64,000 bases of DNA from Oxalobacteraceae bacterium (lineage in GTDB: Bacteria > Pseudomonadota > Gammaproteobacteria > Burkholderiales > Burkholderiaceae_D): NCBI GenBank assembly GCA_947374865.1, contig CANCDR010000001.1:496001-560000 (forward strand), written 5' to 3'. This document shows, piece after piece, positions 36,632-45,027 of the stretch (the first letter of the stretch is position 1; every line of letters starts with the position of its first letter). A model generated the notes under the pieces. It had not been told where the DNA came from. It made no database searches and saw only the letters and a list, made by a program, of their open reading frames with translations. Position numbers and translations under genes: made by a program.

Positions 36632-37882
36632 TTAGACCGCATTCGCCGTATGCAAGGCAGCAATTTGCGCTGCGCTGTAACCAAGACCAGTCAATACTTC
36701 ATCAGTATGCTCGCCTAACAATGGCGAACCGGTGATCTCGACGGTCGTGTCCGAGAACTTGATCGGGCTACCAACAGTAAGGTACATACCGCGTTCCTTG
36801 TGCTGCACTTCCGTAATGGTACCACTCGCACGCAGGGACGGATCAGCCGCGATTTCTTTCATCGACAGCACAGGCGAACATGGGATGTCGAATTTACGCA
36901 GGATGTCGACCGCTTCAAACTTGGTCTTATCTTTGAGCCATTCTTCGATGATGGCGAAGATGTCAAAGATCTTGTCCTGACGTGCCGACGCGGTGTTGTA
37001 GGCAGGATCGTTGATCCACTCTTCACGACCCAATGCCTTACAGATTGGCGCCCAGGCATGACCCTGGATGGTGAAATAAATGTAGGCGTTCGGATCAGTT
37101 TCCCAGCCCTTACACTTCAAGACCCAGCCTGGCTGACCGCCACCACCGGCGTTACCACCGCGCGGCACGACATCGGTAAATTTACCGTGCGGGTACTGTG
37201 GATACTCTTCCAGATAACCGACACGATCCAGACGCTGCTGGTCGCGCAGTTTGACGCGGCACAGGTTCAAGACACTATCCTGCATCGAAACGGCGACTTT
37301 CTGGCCTTTGCCAGTTTTATCGCGCCCGATCAGCGCTGTCAGAATACCGATGGCTAAGTGCATACCCGTATTGGTGTCACCCAAAGCCGCTGCGCTGACA
37401 GTCGGTGGGCCGTCCCAGAAACCGGTCGTCGAGGCAGCACCGCCGGCGCACTGCGCGACGTTTTCGTAAACTTTCAAGTCTTCGTAGTGGTGACCATCGC
37501 TAAAGCCCTTGACGGACGCAACGATCATCTTCGGATTCAATTCGTTGATGTGTTCCCATGTGAAGCCCATACGATCCAATGCGCCCGGACCGAAGTTCTC
37601 GACCATGACGTCGCAATCCTTGATCAGCTTCTCCAGCACTTCCTTGCCTTCAGGCGTTTTGGTGTCGAGGGTCAGTGAACGCTTATTACTGTTCAACATG
37701 GTGAAATACAGCGCATCAACACCGGGGATGTCGCGCAGCTGACTACGTGTCACGTCACCTGAACCTGGGCGCTCGACCTTGATCACGTCGGCACCAAACC
37801 ATGCCAGCATCTGCGTACAGGCTGGTCCGGCTTGTACGTGGGTGAAATCGATAATCTTGATACCTTCTAGTGGCTTACTCAT
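36632..37882 (-). CDS. frc: Formyl-CoA:oxalate CoA-transferase (first copy)
   Basis: A 416-residue class III CoA-transferase from ATG 37880-37882 (MSKPLEG). It matches E. coli YfdW in length and sequence. The catalytic Asp169 lies in ALGDTNTG exactly as in characterised FRC, the glycine loop GGGGQ (246-250) is intact, and [15 protein letters not shown] and GEHTDEVL are present. Residue 48 is Gln, as in YfdW, not the Trp of the Oxalobacter enzyme, and the ~12-residue Oxalobacter insertion is absent. It transfers CoA from formyl-CoA to oxalate in the cytoplasm. It lies 141 bp downstream of oxc. Confidence 0.95.
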   Translation of the reverse strand: MSKPLEGIKIIDFTHVQAGPACTQMLAWFGADVIKVERPGSGDVTRSQLRDIPGVDALYFTMLNSNKRSLTLDTKTPEGKEVLEKLIKDCDVMVENFGPGALDRMGFTWEHINELNPKMIVASVKGFSDGHHYEDLKVYENVAQCAGGAASTTGFWDGPPTVSAAALGDTNTGMHLAIGILTALIGRDKTGKGQKVAVSMQDSVLNLCRVKLRDQQRLDRVGYLEEYPQYPHGKFTDVVPRGGNAGGGGQPGWVLKCKGWETDPNAYIYFTIQGHAWAPICKALGREEWINDPAYNTASARQDKIFDIFAIIEEWLKDKTKFEAVDILRKFDIPCSPVLSMKEIAADPSLRASGTITEVQHKERGMYLTVGSPIKFSDTTVEITGSPLLGEHTDEVLTGLGYSAAQIAALHTANAV

Positions 37883-38023
37883 GAGTCCAGGTCTCCATTG
37901 CAATGGTTAAACTTGATACCTGGTCCAGCAACAGCGCTGCTGTCCAAGTGATAAATGCTCCACAATTTTGTGGAAATTCTTTGCTACTTTTCTTGTTAAT
38001 GACAATCCTGCCTGCTGCCGTAC

Positions 38024-39733
38024 TTACTTTTTACTGGCAGCGCTTTGCGGATTCAGATTCGTCAAACGACCACTCTCGGTGCCCGCTGTTTCATCAATCA
38101 CCGCATTGATCAGGGCAGGCTTACCTGCCGCGATCGCCTCCAGCAAGGCCTTGGTCATTTCTTCTGGTGTCGTGACGTGATAACCGATGCCGCCGAAGGC
38201 TTCGATCATCTTGTCGTAACGGGCATTTTTGACGAACACCGTTGGCGCTACATCTTTGCCACCAGTCGGGTTCACGTCGGTACCGCGATAGACGCCGTTG
38301 TTATTAAATACAATCGTCGTCACCGGTAGGTTATAGCGGCAGATGGTCTCGAGTTCCATGCCGCTAAAGCCAAATGCGCTGTCGCCTTCGATCGCCACGA
38401 CTGGCAAACCGCTGGTCACCGCAGCACCGATCGCGTAGCCCATGCCGATGCCCATGATGCCCCAGGTACCGGAATCGAAACGCTTACGTGGCTCGTACAT
38501 GTCGATGATGCTACGTGCGTAATCGAGCGTATTGGCGCCTTCATTGACGACATTAATGTCCGGCCGTGTTTTGAGTACATCACGAATCGCCCGCAGCGCG
38601 CTGTGGAAGTTCATCGGCGAAGGATTGAGCGCGAGCGTCGCGGCCATCTTGCTCAGATTTTTTTCCTTGCGTTCGTTAATCGCGCCAGTCCAGTCTGCGC
38701 TCGGCTTGGTAAAGCCGGCTTCGATACCGGTTAAGAGAGCGGCCACGCAGGAACCGATATCACCGATCACCGGTGCGGCGATCGCCACGTTGCTGTCGAT
38801 TTCTGTCGGCGAAATATCGATCTGGATAAATTGTTTTGGTGCGCCCCAGGTTTTGCCCTTGCCGTGCGAGAGCAGCCAATTCAAGCGTGCACCGATGAGC
38901 AGCACCACGTCGGCTTCTGCCAGAACGTAAGAGCGTGCAGCAGAGGCGGACTGTGGATGCGTATCCGGCAGCAGGCCTTTGGCCATCGACATCGGCAGAT
39001 AAGGAATACCGGATTTTTCGACCAATGCGCGAATGGCGGCATCGGCTTGGGCGTAGGCGGCGCCTTTACCCAACAAGATCAGCGGACGCTTGGCGCCCTT
39101 GAGCAGGTCGAGCGCGCGCTGCACAGAGTCTGGCGCAGGAATTTGACGCGGCACCGGATCGACGACCCGCACCAGCGATTTTCTGCCGTGCTCAGCATCG
39201 AGCGACTGACCCAGCAATTGGGCCGGCAGATCCAGATACACACCGCCCGGACGACCCGACACCGCCGCCCGAATCGCGCGCGCAATGCCGATGCCGATGT
39301 CTTCGGCTTTGTTAATCCGATAAGACGCTTTGGCATACGGCTTGGCCGCATTGAGCTGATCCATCTCTTCGTAATCGCCCTGCTGCAGATCGACGATTTC
39401 ACGCTCACTGGAGCCGCTGATCAGAATCATCGGGAAGCAATTGGTCGTGGCATTGGCCAAGGCGGTCAGTCCATTCAAAAAGCCAGGGGCTGACACAGTG
39501 AGGCAAATACCTGGCTTTTGCGTCATGTAGCCAGCGATCGCGGCAGCATTACCCGCGTGCTGCTCATGGCGAAAACCGATAAAGCGCATGCCTTCAGCCT
39601 GTGCCAGACGGGCCAGATCGGTGATTGGAATACCGACCAGACCAAAAATGGTGTCAATGTCATTATGTTTCAGTGCATCGATTACCAGATGAAATCCGTC
39701 TGTTAATGCAGGCGATTGTGTGTCGTTTGTCAT
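38024..39733 (-). CDS. oxc: Oxalyl-CoA decarboxylase
   Basis: A 569-residue thiamine-diphosphate enzyme, the same length as the Oxalobacter formigenes enzyme (568). It has the N-terminal PYR domain with the catalytic-type Glu in [17 protein letters not shown], a central domain and the C-terminal PP domain with the ThDP motif [21 protein letters not shown], closing on NN. It converts oxalyl-CoA to formyl-CoA and CO2, so with frc it regenerates the CoA donor. Upstream are a long hairpin in the leader and a promoter sharing a dyad with the divergent Crp/Fnr-type regulator. Confidence 0.96.
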   Translation of the reverse strand: MTNDTQSPALTDGFHLVIDALKHNDIDTIFGLVGIPITDLARLAQAEGMRFIGFRHEQHAGNAAAIAGYMTQKPGICLTVSAPGFLNGLTALANATTNCFPMILISGSSEREIVDLQQGDYEEMDQLNAAKPYAKASYRINKAEDIGIGIARAIRAAVSGRPGGVYLDLPAQLLGQSLDAEHGRKSLVRVVDPVPRQIPAPDSVQRALDLLKGAKRPLILLGKGAAYAQADAAIRALVEKSGIPYLPMSMAKGLLPDTHPQSASAARSYVLAEADVVLLIGARLNWLLSHGKGKTWGAPKQFIQIDISPTEIDSNVAIAAPVIGDIGSCVAALLTGIEAGFTKPSADWTGAINERKEKNLSKMAATLALNPSPMNFHSALRAIRDVLKTRPDINVVNEGANTLDYARSIIDMYEPRKRFDSGTWGIMGIGMGYAIGAAVTSGLPVVAIEGDSAFGFSGMELETICRYNLPVTTIVFNNNGVYRGTDVNPTGGKDVAPTVFVKNARYDKMIEAFGGIGYHVTTPEEMTKALLEAIAAGKPALINAVIDETAGTESGRLTNLNPQSAASKK

Positions 39734-39780
39734 AATAGGCGCTTCTCGTAGTTTGAATTCGGTGATTGCGGGACTTTTAG

Positions 39781-39826
39781 CTTCGCACTTGGCCTCACTA
39801 TCAGGAGGGCCTGTTACGGTGCGAAG
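39781..39826 (-). other. Hairpin in the predicted oxc leader
   Basis: CTTCGCAC (39781-39788) pairs with GTGCGAAG (39819-39826); inside, GGCC (39791-39794) can pair with GGCC (39808-39811). The element would lie in the oxc mRNA leader, about 48-93 nt before the start codon. No T run follows, so it is not a plain terminator. Confidence 0.5.
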
Positions 39827-39891
39827 GACGGCATTTTATTGCAGAGTCGCCTTGACGAATATCTCATCAAGTTAAACATGATACGCATCTG

Positions 39892-39920
39892 ATCATGCAA
39901 CTATCATTGACCACGGTCAA
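39892..39920 (-). promoter_or_regulatory. Predicted oxc promoter
   Basis: On the minus strand a -35 TTGACC (39915-39920) and a -10 CATGAT (39892-39897) are 17 bp apart. The -35 is one half of the FNR-type dyad at 39907-39920. Confidence 0.45.
39907..39920. promoter_or_regulatory. FNR/CRP-type operator dyad between oxc and its divergent regulator
   Basis: TTGAC-N4-GTCAA, a dyad of exactly the FNR geometry (TTGAT-N4-ATCAA), extended by one more pair (ATTGAC...GTCAAT, 39906-39921). Each half supplies a TTGACC -35 for one direction: oxc on the minus strand, and on the plus strand a candidate -10 (39930-39935, CATCAT) 17 bp away for the regulator gene. A bound regulator would act on both promoters. 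Confidence 0.6.
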
Positions 39921-39982
39921 TTTTCCCATCATCATGATTGCCATCTTTGATTTTGCCGTTTTGCCCCCCGGCCTTCCTTCCC

Positions 39983-40591
39983 ATGTCGTCAGTCGATCAA
40001 CATTCCGAACGCAACGTGATCCGCGTTCAGCTCAAGCAAAATTTAGTCTTGAAGGGCATGAGCGACGCGGAGATCCTGGCGCTCGAACCGCTCCTGACCG
40101 TGGTGGACTGCCATAAGGGCGATTACCTGCTGCACCAGGGCGTGCATGAGATGGAGCAGTACTTTATTCTCGACGGCATTCTTAAACGGGTGGTGACGAG
40201 TCTGCAGGCCAAGGAAATGATTCTGCGCTTTACCCATAATCGTGACATGGAAACCAGCTACGCCGCCTGGCGCCTGAAAACCCCCACGCCGTACAGCATT
40301 GTCTGCGTGACCAAGGCGCGGGTCGTGAAATTGCCACTTTCACAATGGGTGGCGTTTATTGAAGAACATCCGCATTTGAAGGAAAGCTTCGAATTTGAAG
40401 TGATGCGTCACATGAGCGAAATCATGGCCCATTCCATCACCCTGCATTTACTTGATGCGCCGGGGCGGGTGCACCGCTTCTTGCGCAAACATGCCGATCT
40501 GTTTGACCTGATTCCCAAAAAGGAACTGGCGTCGTATCTCAACATGTCGCCAGAAACCCTGTCCCGCTTAAAGCATCAGGGCAAAATCTAG
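39983..40591 (+). CDS. Crp/Fnr-family transcriptional regulator, likely controlling oxalate genes
   Basis: About 202 residues from ATG 39983 (a longer frame begins at 39938). An N-terminal cyclic-nucleotide-binding-type beta-barrel (~15-110) is followed by a long dimer helix and a C-terminal HTH ending in SPETLSRLKHQGKI. The recognition helix reads E191-T-L-S194-R195, the same E..SR pattern by which FNR reads TTGAT, fitting the adjacent dyad. Only two cysteines are seen, so it lacks the four ligands for an FNR iron-sulfur cluster and must sense something else. The gene is divergent from oxc. No good Shine-Dalgarno is visible. Confidence 0.87.
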   Translation: MSSVDQHSERNVIRVQLKQNLVLKGMSDAEILALEPLLTVVDCHKGDYLLHQGVHEMEQYFILDGILKRVVTSLQAKEMILRFTHNRDMETSYAAWRLKTPTPYSIVCVTKARVVKLPLSQWVAFIEEHPHLKESFEFEVMRHMSEIMAHSITLHLLDAPGRVHRFLRKHADLFDLIPKKELASYLNMSPETLSRLKHQGKI

Positions 40592-40600
40592 TCGACATTT

Positions 40601-41419
40601 TTAGCCGTAGTGCATACCTACCTGGACGAGCAAGATGATCGACATGCCCCATAATAATTGCCGCAGTAGCGCCACATAACGCTGCGGATCAATCCGGCTG
40701 CGAAGTCGGATTCCATACATAAGCGCCGCCACTGAGATGAATGTCAGGGGGACCGATTGCAGTAAGGTCTTCAGACTGATTTCTCCGATCAGACTCAAGC
40801 TCACTGCCTGCGTCATTTTGCCGACCAGGAAGCACAGATTCAGCATCTGCGTCATCGGCAGCGCCTCTAATCCCAGTGCCATAAAATAAATGACTAAGGG
40901 CGGCAAGGCGACGTTGACCGAACCCGACAAAAATCCCGCCAGCAGGCCAAAAACAAGCGCCGAACTATGTGGATGGCGCTTGAGCAGGGTCCAGTCAAGC
41001 TTTCGAAGGTAGGCCTGCTGCAAATACACGACGATCATCAGCGCAAGTAAGATTTTCAGCGGCTCGGGGTCGGCGATGAGCAAAAATCGCGAGCCGAGTA
41101 CCGTTCCAATGACAACGTAGACCGATACCGGCCAATAGCGCCCAATACTCAGCCGCCAGTTCCCACCTGACACGATACTGATGATGTTGATCACGATATT
41201 CGGAAACAAGGTCAAAAAAATGGCCGTCTTCATATCCGAAAACATCGCCACGATCGGTGTCGAAATGAGTGGAAAGCCAAAACCCAGAGCGCCATGCGCC
41301 AGGGCCGCCACAATTAACAGGGCGACTAGGGCCAGCAACATGAACCAATCATGGGTAGGGAATAAATAGAACATCATGCTCATCATGTGATGCGGCCATC
41401 CTGAGGGGATGGAGCGCAT
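40601..41419 (-). CDS. TauE/SafE (TSUP) family membrane exporter
   Basis: A 272-residue membrane protein with about eight hydrophobic segments and two related halves: AALAHGALGFGFPLISTPIVAMF near the N terminus and LVFGLLAGFLSGSVNVALPPLVIYF in the second half, both typical of TSUP transporters. Members move sulfite, sulfoacetate or other small organic acids; some lie in oxalate and C2-acid loci. The stop is 9 bp from the stop of the Crp/Fnr-type gene (convergent). Several in-frame ATGs cluster at 41386-41419, so the exact start is uncertain. Confidence 0.87.
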   Translation of the reverse strand: MRSIPSGWPHHMMSMMFYLFPTHDWFMLLALVALLIVAALAHGALGFGFPLISTPIVAMFSDMKTAIFLTLFPNIVINIISIVSGGNWRLSIGRYWPVSVYVVIGTVLGSRFLLIADPEPLKILLALMIVVYLQQAYLRKLDWTLLKRHPHSSALVFGLLAGFLSGSVNVALPPLVIYFMALGLEALPMTQMLNLCFLVGKMTQAVSLSLIGEISLKTLLQSVPLTFISVAALMYGIRLRSRIDPQRYVALLRQLLWGMSIILLVQVGMHYG

Positions 41420-41529
41420 TGTTATTCATATTTTTTATATCTGGTATGACATCTCTCAATTGGACAAGTCACTTTCCGACTAAGATACTTCGCACAATTA
41501 CAGAATTTTAATTGCTTAGGAGTTTTACC

Positions 41530-41676
41530 ATGTCGACATCAACATACGCGTTCCAAAATACCAATCAGGCGACCACAGCCACTAAGTTTTCATTTTTGTC
41601 CTTCTTGTTCGCGCTGGAATTACGCGAAGCAAACAGCGCAGAAGGCTCGGATGGCGCTTTCACTTGGGGCATGTAA
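41530..41676 (+). CDS. 48-residue small ORF of unknown function, next to oxlT
   Basis: This ORF begins at ATG 41530 with a strong AGGAG Shine-Dalgarno (41518-41522) seven bases away and ends at TAA 41674-41676, just before an intrinsic terminator. It is therefore a complete small transcription unit. The peptide has a polar Ser/Thr/Asn-rich N terminus, a short hydrophobic stretch FSFLSFLFALEL (20-31) and an acidic, glycine-containing tail ending TWGM. It is too short and broken for a clear signal peptide or a full membrane helix. I do not recognise the family. It sits between the TauE-type gene and convergent oxlT. Confidence 0.6.
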   Translation: MSTSTYAFQNTNQATTATKFSFLSFLFALELREANSAEGSDGAFTWGM

Positions 41677-41694
41677 TCGGTCAGCTGTAAAAAT

Positions 41695-41728
41695 AAAATG
41701 CGCCGTGTCTCCACGGCGCATTTTTTTT
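41695..41728. terminator. Bidirectional intrinsic terminator between the small ORF and oxlT
   Basis: Stem TGCGCCGTG (41699-41707) with CACGGCGCA (41712-41720), a TCTC loop, an A-rich left flank and eight T on the right (41721-41728). It works in both directions, ending the small ORF (plus) and oxlT (minus). Confidence 0.92.
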
Positions 41729-41773
41729 GACCGCTTACTTAGCAGCCGGTCAGTCGATTGATACGATGACGGA

Positions 41774-43051
41774 TCAGGCTTTTACCTCATCCATGAATTT
41801 TTCTCGCATCGGTTTTAACACATACCAGGCCAGGATGGCAGCGACTGCATTCAAACCGCAGCCGACGAAAAACACCGCTTCCCAACTACCGGAAACCGCC
41901 GCGATATAGCTCGAGATCGGTACAAAGATAGATGCCGTTCCTTTTGCGGTGTACAGCAGACCTGCGTTGCCGGCAGCATTTTTAGTACCGAATGTATCGG
42001 CACATGTCGCCGGAAACAGGCTGTAAATTTCACCCCAGGCAAAGAACACCACACCTGTCAGGATCACAAACATGATCGGATCACGACCCCAATAGTACAG
42101 CGCCAGGATACCGACCGATTCCAGTGCGAAGGCAATGAACATCGTCTTCTCGCGACCGATCTGATCCGATACCCAGCCAAAGAAAGGCCGTGTCAAACCA
42201 TTCAGCACGCGGTCAATCGCCAGTGCAAATGTCAGTGCTGGCAAAATCATGCCCATGATATTGAAGGTCACGCCATCAATTTTAAAATCCTTGGCGATCG
42301 GGCCCATTTGCGCCGTTGCCATCAAACCACCTGCGGCGACCAGCACAAACATGATGTACATCACCCAAAATACGGGCTTACGGACAATTTGTGTCGGCGT
42401 GAAATCAACCTTCGACTGGCGGAGTTTAGACACCTTGGCCACCACACCACCGACATGCGCAGGTGGGCGAACCATGAACAACGCCAGCAAGATCACGATC
42501 AAACCTTGTACGACACCAAAAAACAAGAAGGTATATTCATAACCGCTCTTGCTGATCATGGTGGAAATCGGAATGATCGTCGCTGCAGAACCCGCGCCAA
42601 ATCCGGCGGCGGTCAAACCCGCTGCTAAACCACGACGGTCCGGGAACCACTTCAGCGCAGATCCGACACAGGTACCGTAGACCGCACCAGCGCCAATACC
42701 GCTAATAGCGGCTGCGATGTAGAGGTACATCAGTGAATCAGCGTGGGAATTCATGACCCAGCCAATACCACACAACAGACCGCCAAACAGAACGACTGGA
42801 CGCGGACCGAATTTATCGACCGCCCAGCCTTCAATCGGCACCAACCATGTCTCTGTCAAAATGAAAATGGTGAACGCGACTTGAATCGCCGTTTTCGACC
42901 AGCCATATTTGTCAGCGATCGGATTGACGAATAGGGTCCAACCGTATTGCAAATTAGCGATCATCGCCATACAGATGATGCCCATGATGAGCTGCATCCA
43001 ACGGTAATATGGCGGCCGAACTACCGCCGCGCCTGTATTTTCTTGTGTCAT
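41774..43051 (-). CDS. oxlT: Oxalate:formate antiporter (MFS, OxlT family)
   Basis: A 425-residue, 12-helix major facilitator close in length to Oxalobacter OxlT (418). It shows NLQYGWTLFVNPIADKYGWS in helix 1, GWAVDKFGPRPVVLFGG after helix 2 (the MFS A motif), GIGAGAVYGTCVGSALKWFPDRRGLAAG and the C-terminal-half repeat GWVSDQIGREKTM. OxlT exchanges external oxalate for internal formate; with Frc and Oxc the cycle consumes a proton and builds a proton-motive force. The presence of frc and oxc supports oxalate as substrate. A bidirectional terminator follows. Confidence 0.92.
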   Translation of the reverse strand: MTQENTGAAVVRPPYYRWMQLIMGIICMAMIANLQYGWTLFVNPIADKYGWSKTAIQVAFTIFILTETWLVPIEGWAVDKFGPRPVVLFGGLLCGIGWVMNSHADSLMYLYIAAAISGIGAGAVYGTCVGSALKWFPDRRGLAAGLTAAGFGAGSAATIIPISTMISKSGYEYTFLFFGVVQGLIVILLALFMVRPPAHVGGVVAKVSKLRQSKVDFTPTQIVRKPVFWVMYIMFVLVAAGGLMATAQMGPIAKDFKIDGVTFNIMGMILPALTFALAIDRVLNGLTRPFFGWVSDQIGREKTMFIAFALESVGILALYYWGRDPIMFVILTGVVFFAWGEIYSLFPATCADTFGTKNAAGNAGLLYTAKGTASIFVPISSYIAAVSGSWEAVFFVGCGLNAVAAILAWYVLKPMREKFMDEVKA

Positions 43052-43532
43052 TGCACCATCTCCATAATGTTATTTTTTATATCGTAGTGATTACGCGTTT
43101 TGTCAGTATTTTGTCGCAAAGACGAAACCCGAAAAACAAAACCGGAACGGATTCCGATTCTGCCAACTCAAGCCAGGACGTGCGAAACGCCTCTTAAATT
43201 TTCATCTGAAGTAACAACATAAACCCGGCAATGTCGCCGGTTGAGACACGGATTTGCACCACGGGGCAAAAACGCTTGATTGAGTGGAACAGAACTGATG
43301 TGCGTTTTCCTTGACGCAGGTTAAGATTTTATAGATTGCAAGCAAGCATTTATCCCGCATTGCAATAATTTTGTACGAAAATAATGGAGCGATTTATCGC
43401 ATCTAAAAGGCAATATCGGGCAAAATTTACCCACAAGGCAGGCGCCTGTTAAAGCAGGTGAAATAATAGGTCAGCCAAAAATGCAGGTGCGCCTGCAGCA
43501 TTCAAAACAGTTATTCAAAAAGGAAAGTAATC
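43052..43532. other. 481-bp intergenic region between oxlT and the OsmC gene
   Basis: This divergent gap must hold the promoters of oxlT and the OsmC-family gene. I see no coding sequence with a credible start. There are short palindromes near the OsmC side: CAGGCGCCTG (43439-43448), and TGCAGG/CCTGCA (43482-43497) with a 4-nt loop, preceded by further copies of the word GCAGGTG. No TTGAC-N4-GTCAA dyad like that of oxc is found here. Confidence 0.5.
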
Positions 43533-43976
43533 ATGAGCGATGCCGTCACCGTCACCATCACACAGCAAAAAAATTATCAGTTCCTCGTCGACTTCGGCGA
43601 CGCCATACCGACCCTGATCGCCGATGAGTCGGTACCACTTGGCGAGGGCGAAGGGCCGACGCCGACGCATTTTTTACTGGCAGGGGTCGCCAATTGTTTG
43701 TCGGCGAGTCTGTTATTTGCGCTGCAAAAGTTCAAGCAGGACGCCGGCGGCTTAACCAGCAAGGCGACCTGCACCATGGGGCGCAATGAACAAAACAGGA
43801 TACGGATTCAAGCCATCGAGATCAGCATGCAATTCAAAAAGCCGGGCAGCGAGCTCGATAATATTGCCCGCATCCTCGAGCAGTTCGAAGCCTTTTGTAC
43901 TGTCTCGCAAAGCGTGCAGGCAGGGATTCCGATCAAGGTGAGCGTGGTAGACGGTGATGGGACGCGCTTGAAGTAG
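43533..43976 (+). CDS. OsmC family protein
   Basis: A 147-residue OsmC/Ohr-fold protein with the two conserved cysteines, Cys55 in GVANCLSASLL and Cys122 in EAFCTVSQS, that form the peroxidatic site in family enzymes. Length and fold fit peroxide- or disulfide-reducing OsmC proteins. The start is preceded by AAAGGAAAG. It may protect against oxidative stress; no link to oxalate metabolism is visible beyond position. Confidence 0.88.
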   Translation: MSDAVTVTITQQKNYQFLVDFGDAIPTLIADESVPLGEGEGPTPTHFLLAGVANCLSASLLFALQKFKQDAGGLTSKATCTMGRNEQNRIRIQAIEISMQFKKPGSELDNIARILEQFEAFCTVSQSVQAGIPIKVSVVDGDGTRLK

Positions 43977-44010
43977 CGCGCCTGTATTAGACCCTTGTTG
44001 AGCACGACAG

Positions 44011-44964
44011 CTACGTCGTCGGCAATCCCATCAAGGCCCGCAGGTGGGCTGCGGTACCGCCTGCCAAACCTTCGAGGCTATAGCCGCCTTCGAGGATGGA
44101 GACGATGCGTCCCTCGCTCGAGGTCGCGGCAATTTTTTTCAGCTCGGCGGTAATCCAGTAGAAGTCATCATCTTCCAGATTGAGTCCGGCCAAGGGGTCA
44201 AGCCGGTGCGCGTCGAAGCCGGCCGAAATGATCAGCAGCTGCGGATTGAACCGCCGCAGTGCCGGCAATACAGTCGCTTGCATGCGCTCGCGGAAGGTGG
44301 CGGAGTCACAGCCGCGCGGCAGGGGTTCGTTGACAATATTATGCTCGACGCCGGTTTCCGACTGCGCGCCGGTATAAGGATAAAACGGCGACTGATGACT
44401 CGAAGCGTAGAACAGTTCCGGCCGGTGATAAAACGCTTCCTGGGTGCCGTTACCATGATGCACATCAAAGTCCACCACCGCTACCCGTTCCAGATAATGC
44501 GTCGCGACCGCATAAGCGGCGGCGATGGCGGCCTGATTGAAAATACAAAACCCCATTGCCTTGGCCGGTTCGGCATGATGACCGCAAGGTCGCGTGGCAC
44601 AAAAGACTTGTCGTACATCATTGACGCTTTGCGCATCCATCACGCGATCCACGCCGGCACAGGCGGCGCCCACACAACGCATCACGGCTTCCCATGAACC
44701 GGGCGACATGACCGTATCACCGCCATCAAGCGTGACCTGACCGCGCTGCGGTGCGAGATCGGCCACGTCGTCGATGAAGGCCGGATCATGAATCAGTTCG
44801 AGCTGCTCGCGCGTACCCAGCGGTGCATCCTGCCATTCAAGGGCAGCAAACTCGGGTGTGCGTAAAGCGCGCAGCACAGCCACCAGCCGGGCGGGTGATT
44901 CGGGATGGCCCGAGCCAGGCAGGTGCTCCAGACAGGCGGCGTGGGAGTAGACCAAGGTAGTCAT
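44011..44964 (-). CDS. Histone deacetylase-like amidohydrolase (HDAC/AcuC family)
   Basis: About 317 residues from ATG 44962-44964 (MTTLVYSH; a longer frame to 44994 lacks conserved sequence). It has the class II HDAC/acetylpolyamine amidohydrolase motifs: SGHPESPARL, RPCGHHAE (His129-His130 pair), VVDFDVHHGNGTQ (zinc ligands Asp167 and His169), SAGFDAHRLDPLAGL (third zinc ligand) and EGGYSLEGLA. It should remove acyl groups from lysine or polyamines in the cytoplasm. It lies 63 bp downstream of the second frc on the same strand, possibly cotranscribed. Confidence 0.92.
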   Translation of the reverse strand: MTTLVYSHAACLEHLPGSGHPESPARLVAVLRALRTPEFAALEWQDAPLGTREQLELIHDPAFIDDVADLAPQRGQVTLDGGDTVMSPGSWEAVMRCVGAACAGVDRVMDAQSVNDVRQVFCATRPCGHHAEPAKAMGFCIFNQAAIAAAYAVATHYLERVAVVDFDVHHGNGTQEAFYHRPELFYASSHQSPFYPYTGAQSETGVEHNIVNEPLPRGCDSATFRERMQATVLPALRRFNPQLLIISAGFDAHRLDPLAGLNLEDDDFYWITAELKKIAATSSEGRIVSILEGGYSLEGLAGGTAAHLRALMGLPTT

Positions 44965-45027
44965 AAATAAACTCTCATAAACAAACGTATTCAAACGACT
45001 TATTTAACCGACCTTCAAGGACGATTT

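Noticed and set aside
37895-37906. CCATTGCAATGG palindrome just before the first frc start as an operator
   Set aside because: A single short palindrome with no second copy at oxc or the other frc; it could be chance.
39851-39871. CTTGA...TCAAG inverted repeat near the oxc promoter as a second FNR-type site
   Set aside because: The spacer is 11 nt between TTGA and TCAA instead of the 6 expected for an FNR dimer.
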